From positions 1 to 13,090 of the forward strand of contig PLYG01000376.1 in the NCBI GenBank assembly GCA_003153335.1: a DNA stretch of 13,090 nucleotides. Reading direction: 5' to 3'. The notes below the pieces were generated by a model that worked only from the letters and a program-made list of their open reading frames with translations, was not told the origin of the DNA and did no database searches. Position numbers and translations under genes: made by a program. Below are positions 8,301-13,090 of this stretch, one piece after another. Position 1 is the first letter of the stretch. The number at the start of each line of letters is the position of its first letter. Origin of the DNA: Betaproteobacteria bacterium (lineage in GTDB: Bacteria > Pseudomonadota > Gammaproteobacteria > Burkholderiales > Casimicrobiaceae).

Positions 8301-9701
8301 CACCTGCTCAATGCCGGCTGCGGAAGCCGCGACATCCGTCCGTATCTGCATGGCAAGGGGGTCACGAACGTCACCCGCTGCGACATCGAGTCCGCTGATC
8401 CGGAAGTGGTCATTGGACCGCTCGAGTCCATGCGCTTCGTCGGCGAGACCTTCGATTCGGTGCTGTGCAACGCCGTGCTCGAGCACGTCGTCGACGCCGA
8501 GAAGGCGATCCGCGAGCTGGCGCGCGTGGTCCGTCCCGGCGGGCACGTCGTGGTCGCCGTTCCCTTCTTGCAGCCGTTCCATCCGTGTCCCGGCGACTTC
8601 CGGCGCTACACCGCCGCTGGGCTGGCCGAGCTCGGCAGCAAGGCGGGGCTCGAGGTCGTGGCCGTCCTGCCGGTGCACTCGATCGCGCAGACACTGGGCT
8701 GGATTCTCTGGGAGTACGCGCAGGAAAAGGGCGGGCGCCTCCGCCGAGCGGTGGCCTGGTCGCTCGCCTTTGCGGCGACCCGGCTGTCGAATCGCACCGA
8801 CAATACACTGATCAAGAGCGCCAACACCTTCCAGGCGGTCTTTCGCCGGCCGGACGTGATCGGCACCGGCTGGCGACAGACGGAGCTGCCCGCCGTGTGC
8901 AAGAGCGTGCCCACGATGCTGGTGCCCGACGAGCTGCGCCTCCTGCACCACTTGACTGAGCACCACTACACAGGAGCCGGCGCCATCGTGGACGGCGGCG
9001 CCTTTCTGGGCGGCTCCACCGTCGCGCTGGCCGATGGCCTGCGCCAGAACCTCAAGCGCCGCGGCCGCCCCGAGGAGAAGCTGATCCACAGCTTCGACCG
9101 CTTCCGGGTCGAGGAGTGGACGCGCCCGATCTACTTTCCCGAGTCAATGAAGGCGAACGACGATTTCCGGCCGATGTTCGCGCAGAACGTCGCCGACTAC
9201 GCCGACCTCATTGAAGTGCACGCGGGCGAAGTCAACCGGATCGAGTGGAGTGGAGAGCCGATCGAGATTCTCTTCATCGACTTTGCCAAGCACTGGCGGA
9301 GGTGCGACTGGGTGACGTGGCAGTTCTTCCGTCACCTCATTCCGGGACGATCGATCGTCGTTCAGCAGGACTACCTCTACCATTGGTGGGTCGCCTGGCT
9401 GCACGTGACGATGGAGTACTACGCCGAGTACTTCGAATACGTGTGCGACACCGAAGTGAACTCGGTGGCCTTCCTCTACATCAAGAAGATCCCCGAAGAA
9501 GTGTTGCGACGGAAGACGGTCGAGGCGCTGAGCACCCAGGAGAAGATCGAGCTCATGGATCGCGCCGCGAGCCGCTTCGCAGGCAAGCAGCGCGATATGA
9601 TGGTGGCCGCGAAGGAGCACTTCCTCGAGCAACTGCGGGAGGACGCGCGTCAGCGCGCGGCGCGCTTCCGCAACCAGATGCCACAGCAACCGATGGGATG
9701 A
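5343..9701 (+). CDS. Giant methyltransferase-GT4-GT2-like-methyltransferase-methyltransferase fusion protein
   Basis: About 1452 aa, cytoplasmic (no signal peptide or membrane segment seen), predicted to build and methylate a glycan. Residues ~1-260 are a class I SAM methyltransferase of Methyltransf_24 type (LELGTWLGWST at 78-88, SID at 100-102, FIDGDH at 153-158). Residues ~276-680 are a GT-B/GT4 glycosyltransferase (SNEIIGPFKNGGIGTSM; FFGRLEERKGL from 506; PPPFDNSPCTVYEAL, with E604 as the conserved acid). Residues ~690-910 resemble a GT2 fold but have LLIHAGT near 765-771 where a DxD is expected. A Pro/Ala linker (911-960) precedes a Methyltransf_11-like domain (LNAGCGS at 989-995; NAVLEHVVDAEKAIRELARV; HPCPGDFRRYT). 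The last domain, ~1180-1390, has VDGGAFLGGST (1216-1226) and FIDFAKHW (1311-1318), followed by a helical tail. I prefer the TTG at 5343 (GGAG 8 nt upstream, stop/start overlap TTGA). GTG 5337 or ATG 5166 are alternatives, but codons before 5337 lack the GC3 bias. Confidence 0.85.
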   Translation: MSRESDYVAPGLKVVRPDAAFPRMRALDRSTHPWKFLRREVPHLWYADERFPLMGFVNRDEATILHNIALAFAGRSALELGTWLGWSTCHLALAGVTVDSIDPAHEDPEHRAIVQQSLALAGVADRVNLIPGRSPGAVGRLATKHQRKWSLFFIDGDHERDAPVCDVRTCLPHAARDCAFVFHDLASPDVAAGLRFLQRQGWKVVVFQTAQIMGMAWRGRVSPPAHVPDPEVLWQLPHHLVGLPVAGVDFDHLGQVAEPFADLRDLVPADAGGERPSICIVSNEIIGPFKNGGIGTSMTGLAERMAAAGFPVTILYTGNLTSPDAGLGGWQARYAEMGIDLVALEAEGLGALAGPLRDIGFGVPALVYKYLTAHAFDVVHFNDCLGEGSLCLAAKRLGLAFPRSLLVLALHSPSQWVLELNQTLPTSLLYAAMNHAERLSVRCADVLWSPSRYLLGWARDRGFALPARTFVQPYALPTQRLREGAPSPSPSPAVTHGRAASPREIVFFGRLEERKGLRLFCNAIHRLRDELAERQITVTFLGKVQPFGAMNSLDYIAQRSAGWRFPVKTITDLGQPEALAYLLGSGRLAVMPPPFDNSPCTVYEALDAGIPFLAARTGGIPELIDAADHDHVLFDCSTEGLRAALRDTLGRGGWIAKPSLAQADIRSQWQQMHAGWRAFLPSPAAEPQRRPVVAIVDHDVGLDLEATLTSLRACAGIRRVVVQNRTGAALPTEGFPLPLRNLDLLSEDPDALADELAGLAADAVLLIHAGTTVRPERFAAMVAALAVDGVDGLVPAALVKDPDGSTKLVPPLGGSPCFSLFEGVTFTGALLVRGDTLVSASEKHAWALAAPFLGLADQCLMGGAEIWPYPEPVLARSAGAPVRSRSAQSGRVAAYAEASSTERYYMLAAAFAPPKEIPHIVPSLPDRAPPAVAARVPEPARPVTQARVTSPPPTNGSAAPEYSRVGPVHFQPLEQELDPVASYLSGHLLNAGCGSRDIRPYLHGKGVTNVTRCDIESADPEVVIGPLESMRFVGETFDSVLCNAVLEHVVDAEKAIRELARVVRPGGHVVVAVPFLQPFHPCPGDFRRYTAAGLAELGSKAGLEVVAVLPVHSIAQTLGWILWEYAQEKGGRLRRAVAWSLAFAATRLSNRTDNTLIKSANTFQAVFRRPDVIGTGWRQTELPAVCKSVPTMLVPDELRLLHHLTEHHYTGAGAIVDGGAFLGGSTVALADGLRQNLKRRGRPEEKLIHSFDRFRVEEWTRPIYFPESMKANDDFRPMFAQNVADYADLIEVHAGEVNRIEWSGEPIEILFIDFAKHWRRCDWVTWQFFRHLIPGRSIVVQQDYLYHWWVAWLHVTMEYYAEYFEYVCDTEVNSVAFLYIKKIPEEVLRRKTVEALSTQEKIELMDRAASRFAGKQRDMMVAAKEHFLEQLREDARQRAARFRNQMPQQPMG
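6798..6815 (+). repeat. CCGTCG x3 microsatellite coding PSPSPS
   Basis: Three perfect tandem copies of CCGTCG encode Pro-Ser repeats (residues 486-491 of the fusion protein). They lie between the N- and C-terminal Rossmann lobes of the GT4 domain, so copy-number change would stay in frame and alter only a flexible link. Confidence 0.6.
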
Positions 9702-10315
9702 AAATCGGTGGGCAGGCGGCGCTGCGCGAAGAACTCGAGCGTGGCTTGCCGGCAACCGTCCCAGTAACCGAAGTCGTCAACCTGGATCCGGCCGTCGTCG
9801 CTCACCTGATCGAAGAGCGCCATCCAGATCGTCATGGTGGATGAGTACCAGTCGCCGTCCATGTGCAAAAGAGCGATGGGACCCACTCGTTCGCGCCACA
9901 GCGGCAGGGTCTCCGCGAACAAACCCGGTACCGGGTGAACGTGGGCATCGGTTTGCAGCCGGCGGCAGAGCGCGAGCATTGCAGTGACCGGCGCGGCGCA
10001 GGTGCCCTCGCCCCAGCCCAGCTCCTCGGCACCGCGCCCCTCGTGGCGGTCGACTGCCGCGGGCTTGGGCAGCCCGGCGAAGCTATCGAAGCAGTACAGC
10101 TTGCGCGCGCCACCGGCGTACTTCGCCAGGACGTATGACAAAAGCGCGCTGGAACCGCCGGCCGCCACGCCGCACTCGACGAAGCTCCCCGGCACGCCAT
10201 CGCGACAGGTCTGCTTGGCCAGCGCGTACAACGACCACAGCCGAGCCTCGGACAGGAGGGTGTGGGGTTGGATGATCGGGAGCAGCGCGCGGAATTCGTC
10301 GTCCGGCTCGGACAC
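9650..10315 (-). CDS. TylF/macrocin O-methyltransferase-family protein
   Basis: The predicted SAM-dependent O-methyltransferase acts on a sugar hydroxyl, as TylF and MycF do on macrolide deoxysugars. Seen in order: LLSEARLWSLYALAKQ, the SAM-binding loop GSFVECGVAAGGSSALL, the acidic strand LYCFDSFAGLP, the metal/catalytic motif LLHMDGDWYSSTM and VDDFGYWDGC. These match the TylF family across its length (about 220 aa here). An ATG at 10366 would lengthen it by 17 residues, but that stretch overlaps the upstream gene by 26 bp and has no Shine-Dalgarno. The GTG at 10315 has a GAGG-type sequence about 7 nt upstream and sits 25 bp after the upstream stop. The two genes probably form an operon. The 3' end overlaps the convergent fusion gene by 52 bp, and the terminal residues GIWLRKRAAR are encoded antisense to it. 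The target sugar is unknown. Confidence 0.85.
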   Translation of the reverse strand: MSEPDDEFRALLPIIQPHTLLSEARLWSLYALAKQTCRDGVPGSFVECGVAAGGSSALLSYVLAKYAGGARKLYCFDSFAGLPKPAAVDRHEGRGAEELGWGEGTCAAPVTAMLALCRRLQTDAHVHPVPGLFAETLPLWRERVGPIALLHMDGDWYSSTMTIWMALFDQVSDDGRIQVDDFGYWDGCRQATLEFFAQRRLPTDFHPIGCCGIWLRKRAAR

Positions 10316-10340
10316 GCTCGCCTCGTGGTCAGGCTCGCGA

Positions 10341-11276
10341 TCAGGCGATTTTTCGCAAGAATCCATTGGAGGCCCAGGTCGCGTTGTAGCCGAAAAAGTC
10401 GCAATACGCGGGATCGATCACGTAGTCGGACCCGCGGCGGCTCAGGAAATCGCGTAGCGCAACGTGTGGGCCGCTCGAGCAGTCGGGGAAGATCTGTGGA
10501 TAGAGATCGGACAGGATGCCGTCCTCGATCACGATGTATTCGCCGGCGCGCAGGTGCGGATGGAAAAACTCCAGCACCGCCAGCGAGGTCTCGCGCGTGT
10601 GGTCGGCGTCCTCGACCACCAACAGCGGGCGCGCGCACGTGGCCAGGAACTGCGCGCTCAACGATTGCTCGAGGCGCCGGCCGTTCCCCTGATGGAAGGT
10701 CACGTTCGCTTGCTGGACATCGGTGACGGGGATGACGTCGATGGAGTGGACGTGTCCGTCGATGTGCAGGCTCGCCAGCAAGTCACCGAACCACAGCGCG
10801 CTGCCGCCCGCCTTGGACCCGATCTCGATGATCGTGCGTGGCCTGAGCGCGCCCAAGAGCATGGGATAAAGCGCGAGGCTGAAGGGATCCTTCACCATCT
10901 GCAGGCGGCGGTAGGTGTAGTGATGCACGGCTTGCTGGATGCGCAGCAAGACCTCACGAGGCACTTCGCTGTGGAAGGGGCGCAGGCCCGGCGCGGGTGC
11001 GCCGAGATCGGGCTTGCGGAGGGCGTGCTCGAGCACGAGGCGGTGCCGCTCGGCCACGGCGTTGCCGGGATCCGTCGCCAAGATGCCGGCGGCCAGCTCG
11101 TGCGCCATCTCGAAGCGTCCCAGCGCCATCAGGCACTCGAGGCGCACCTCGCGCGCGGCCAGCGGGCCGGGGCCGGCGGTGAGGAGTCCGTCCACCCGCG
11201 CGAGCGCATCGGCCGGGTTGCGGGCCGCGAGCAGCCGCCTGCACTCCTCCAGCTCGGCGGTCATCGACGGCATCAT
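10341..11276 (-). CDS. TPR-CmcI/cephalosporin-hydroxylase-family methyltransferase-like protein
   Basis: 311 aa. Residues 1-95 form TPR-like helices (LAARNPADALARVDGLL, LMALGRFEMAHELAAGIL). The rest matches the CmcI/rhamnosyl O-methyltransferase family: HHYTYRRLQMVKDPFSLALY, the SAM-binding loop IIEIGSKAGGSALWFGDLL, VHSIDVIPV, LLVVEDADHTRE, EYIVIEDGILSD and the conserved end YNATWASNGFLRKI. Family members methylate sugars such as rhamnose or take part in antibiotic tailoring; the name 'cephalosporin hydroxylase' is historical. It is the first gene of a minus-strand pair with the TylF-like gene. The start is ATG 11276 or the adjacent ATG 11273; a GAAAG sequence just upstream favours either. 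A TPR added to a CmcI domain suggests a protein partner, perhaps another enzyme of the locus. Confidence 0.87.
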   Translation of the reverse strand: MMPSMTAELEECRRLLAARNPADALARVDGLLTAGPGPLAAREVRLECLMALGRFEMAHELAAGILATDPGNAVAERHRLVLEHALRKPDLGAPAPGLRPFHSEVPREVLLRIQQAVHHYTYRRLQMVKDPFSLALYPMLLGALRPRTIIEIGSKAGGSALWFGDLLASLHIDGHVHSIDVIPVTDVQQANVTFHQGNGRRLEQSLSAQFLATCARPLLVVEDADHTRETSLAVLEFFHPHLRAGEYIVIEDGILSDLYPQIFPDCSSGPHVALRDFLSRRGSDYVIDPAYCDFFGYNATWASNGFLRKIA

Positions 11277-11589
11277 ACTTTCAAGCGGCCGTCCCGATCA
11301 GTCGATCTTCGGACGTGGTGCAGCCAGCCGTGCGAGGCGCTCAGTTTTTCGCTGCGATAGAAATAGTGCGACGCATCCGCTGTTTCTGGCACCGTGCGAA
11401 CGGATCGCACGTGCGTTTCAGGTTTCTCTACTATCGGCACCTTCTCACCCATTTGACCTGCCCCCTTTCATGCCGCTTGTGCGGGCGTTCTTCAGACATC
11501 CTAGCTCCTGCTACCCCGCGCTCCCGGTGCATCTGTGGTGCGCCAGCCTACCAACCTATAGCCAATATTCCCCGCTCGCGCTCGGCCGA
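11277..11589. other. Intergenic region without a convincing gene
   Basis: This 313-bp stretch is less GC-rich than the flanking methyltransferase genes. It contains a 22-codon minus-strand frame (11431-11499) preceded by AGGAG, encoding a basic peptide that matches nothing I know. TGACCTGCCCCC at 11454-11465 resembles terminal repeats of some IS3-type elements. No clear -35/-10 pair for the CmcI gene and no terminator after the GT77-type gene are visible. Confidence 0.4.
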
Positions 11590-12459
11590 TCAAAGTAACC
11601 AGAGCCCCGCTTCTTTGAGCGCCGAGACCTTGTTGTCGATGCCGATCATCCAGTTGGCGTGGACCATGTATGCGCCGGACCAGTCGAACTGCGGGAGGTC
11701 GATAGGCTCGTGAGGCCGGTATTTGTTCCCAAAGCACATCGAACCGTTCGGAAACAGGTCTTGGCGCAGTAGCCTCACGCAGCTCAAGAGCTCATTGTCA
11801 ATCTCGTTGAAGATGGTCTGATCATCGGGGAGCGCGCGCTCGGCCAGTATCCGCTGACTGATGGTCTTGAGAAGGCGACGGTGCCGGCGGTTTGGCTGCC
11901 AGACCGAGAAGCCTGCGCAGATGGTACTCTTGTCGGGCCGCGCGCCAGTATCGTACTGGCGGCTCCATTCTTTCCTATCAAGGTCGGCTCGCCGGTCGCT
12001 CTGCACGAGCACCGCGGGCCGGAACCGGGAGTGCAGCGTCCTGAAATGTGGGGTCGGGTCGCGCATAAAGACGATATCGCTGTCTACATAGACCACAGGC
12101 CGGCGATGGAGAGCGAGCAGGTGGTCGATCGCCAGATAACGGGCGAGAGTGACGATTCGGAAGGGTTGAGTGTCGTACGCGCTGTAGCCCTCGCCAGCAT
12201 CGAGTGCCAGGGCGTGCCAGCTCTCCAATTCAATGAGCCGAAGAACAGTGACGTCGAAGTTGAAGCGCCCGATGATTTCCGCGGACCTGTTGTCCAGCAC
12301 GGCGACCACCAGGCGATGGGCGCCAGATACGCCTGCGCGTCCAAGCGAAGCGATCGAGTTCGCGGTCAATTCGGCAGCGCCGGCATTTGTGACCCATACG
12401 AATATGTAGTCACTGCGGATAATGCGAGTAACGAGGGAAGTGAGATCCAAGCCCATCAT
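11590..12459 (-). CDS. Nucleotid_trans / GT77-type glycosyltransferase
   Basis: 289 aa, predicted GT-A glycosyltransferase that uses a nucleotide-sugar donor and a divalent metal. The DxD motif is D126-S-D128 in VVYVDSDIVFMRDP. Other family features are FVWVTNAGAAELTANSIASL near the N-terminus, QPFRIVTLARYLAIDHLLA, STICAGFSVWQPN (178-190), LPDDQTIFNEID (210-221) and the C-terminal YMVHANWMIGIDNK (264-277), which carries the usual HxNW-like end. No signal peptide or membrane segment is seen, so it is cytoplasmic or peripheral. The start is ATG 12459 or 12456. There is no obvious Shine-Dalgarno, but an AT-rich leader with a perfect TATAAT lies ~40 bp upstream. GC content is lower than in the methyltransferase genes, hinting at a separate origin. 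It probably adds a sugar in the same pathway, although linkage to the other genes is by proximity only. Confidence 0.85.
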   Translation of the reverse strand: MMGLDLTSLVTRIIRSDYIFVWVTNAGAAELTANSIASLGRAGVSGAHRLVVAVLDNRSAEIIGRFNFDVTVLRLIELESWHALALDAGEGYSAYDTQPFRIVTLARYLAIDHLLALHRRPVVYVDSDIVFMRDPTPHFRTLHSRFRPAVLVQSDRRADLDRKEWSRQYDTGARPDKSTICAGFSVWQPNRRHRRLLKTISQRILAERALPDDQTIFNEIDNELLSCVRLLRQDLFPNGSMCFGNKYRPHEPIDLPQFDWSGAYMVHANWMIGIDNKVSALKEAGLWLL

Positions 12460-12497
12460 GTATCGAGATGAAATTTTAACGACTGTGGTGCGGAAAT

Positions 12498-12503
12498 ATT
12501 ATA
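12498..12503 (-). promoter_or_regulatory. Candidate -10 box (TATAAT) for the GT77-type gene
   Basis: The minus strand reads TGATATAATATTTCC, a perfect -10 hexamer in a short AT-rich island of an otherwise GC-rich window. At 16-17 bp upstream the sequence is only CATCTG or TCATCT, so the -35 is weak or absent. Transcription would start near 12490 and give a ~30-nt leader to the ATG at 12459. The island lies between the glycosyltransferase and the transposase stop at 12519, so it may have been brought by the insertion sequence. Confidence 0.4.
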
Positions 12504-12518
12504 TCAGGACCATCGAAT

Positions 12519-13090
12519 TCAGATGACGCTCGGCGCAAGCGAATACTCGTGATGGAGTCCGCCGAACACCGATTTTGCGTGCACGATCGCACCCGCCGCC
12601 AATCGATGTCGGGATTCTGACTTCGGCACCGCAGAAGTCAGCTTCGGCGGGTCAGGTACACCGTGCCCCAAGCTCTTGTGCGGCCGCCCGACGTTGTAGT
12701 GGCTGACCCACTCCCGTAGCGTTGCTCGCAAATGGGCCTCCGTAACCGGGATCAGCCAGTCCAGACACTCCCGCCGTATGGTCCCGATCACCCGTTCGCA
12801 GATCGAATTCGCCTTGGGACTTCGAAACGGTATCCGCAACACCTTCAGCCCTAGTGCCCGAATTGATTCATCAAAGTGTCTTGCAAAGATGCAATCGCGA
12901 TCATGAATCAGGTACCTGTACGTACCATCATCGCCGACCACTTCTCGCAGCTGCTGTAGCGTCCAATCTGCCGTCGGGTGGTTCGTCACGCTCACGTGCG
13001 CAAGCCGGCGCCTGCCATGTTCGATGACAACGAAGACGTACAGCAACCCGAAGGTGGCCGTGACAGCGACAAAGAAATCGCAGGCCAATA
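12519..13090 (-). CDS. DDE integrase-core (rve) transposase, 5' end outside the window
   Basis: The visible 190 codons form the retroviral-integrase-type catalytic core: ACDFFVAVTATFGLLYVFVV with the first Asp, YRYLIHDRDCIFARHF with the second, and SPKANSICERVIGTIRRECL with the Glu. WVSHYNVGRPHKSLGHGVPD follows, then a short C-terminal tail. The family is common in Acidobacteria and Proteobacteria as 'integrase core domain' transposases, related to IS481/IS3-type elements. The first visible start-like codon (TTG, 13088) is internal; the helix-turn-helix N-terminus must lie to the right of the window. All three acidic residues are present, so this part looks intact. Its terminal repeat cannot be confirmed without the other end of the element. 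Confidence 0.85.
   Translation of the reverse strand, partial: LACDFFVAVTATFGLLYVFVVIEHGRRRLAHVSVTNHPTADWTLQQLREVVGDDGTYRYLIHDRDCIFARHFDESIRALGLKVLRIPFRSPKANSICERVIGTIRRECLDWLIPVTEAHLRATLREWVSHYNVGRPHKSLGHGVPDPPKLTSAVPKSESRHRLAAGAIVHAKSVFGGLHHEYSLAPSVI

Noticed and set aside
5019..9089. Very long minus-strand open frames (over 600 codons each) opposite the fusion gene
   Set aside because: They are Arg/Ala/Gly/His-rich with no domain motif, whereas the + strand shows continuous enzyme motifs. They result from GC-ending codon bias on the coding strand.
9689..9709. Inverted repeat as an intrinsic terminator for the fusion gene
   Set aside because: The stem is only 6 bp with a 9-nt loop, no T-run follows on either strand, and it lies inside the coding sequence of the convergent gene.
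1..13090. CRISPR array, tRNA, rRNA or RiPP precursor gene
   Set aside because: No spaced direct repeats, cloverleaf-like segments or rRNA signatures were noticed, and no small Cys- or Gly-rich leader/core peptide is visible near the radical SAM genes. The Cas4-like cysteine cluster at the left belongs to a TM0106-type nuclease, not to a cas operon.

Overview
This is a GC-rich bacterial accessory region. It looks like a surface-glycan or glycoconjugate modification locus assembled among broken insertion sequences. No rRNA, tRNA, CRISPR array or strong taxonomic marker is present. The high GC, dense coding, IS91-type remnants and DDE integrase suggest a soil or subsurface Gram-negative lineage (Proteobacteria/Myxococcota, Acidobacteria or NC10/Rokubacteria-like), but this is a guess from style, not an assignment.

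Layout. Positions 1-668 hold the interior of a TM0106-type RecB/Cas4-like nuclease gene that runs in from the left and is cut off near 570. Positions ~570-1447 are insertion-sequence debris, including the C-terminus of an IS91-family (Y2, HUH) transposase at 858-1223 and its downstream non-coding end. Positions 1454-4995 hold two tandem paralogous radical SAM genes (+ strand), joined by an ATGA stop/start overlap. Each encodes a TPR-like helical segment, an N-terminal SPASM-like cysteine domain and then the radical SAM domain. Positions 4996-5342 are a junction zone with a second small IS91-like scrap and the 3' end of an unidentified gene.

Positions 5343-9701 (+) encode a very large protein (about 1452 aa). 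Its order is methyltransferase, GT4 glycosyltransferase, degenerate GT2-like domain, Pro-rich linker, methyltransferase, methyltransferase-like domain. Convergent to it, and overlapping its end by 52 bp, lie two minus-strand methyltransferase genes: a TylF/macrocin O-methyltransferase-like protein and a TPR-CmcI/cephalosporin-hydroxylase-family protein. Positions 11277-11589 carry no convincing gene. Positions 11590-12459 (-) encode a GT77/Nucleotid_trans-type glycosyltransferase with a DSD motif. Positions 12519-13090 (-) are the catalytic part of an rve/DDE integrase transposase that continues beyond the window.

Working model (inference): the glycosyltransferases build a glycan, the methyltransferase domains methylate or otherwise modify its sugars, and the two radical SAM enzymes perform an unknown radical modification. 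The locus was put together or reshaped by IS activity. The most unusual items are the five-domain fusion and the pair of radical SAM paralogues with an N-terminal SPASM-like domain, the first of which carries two in-frame insertions.
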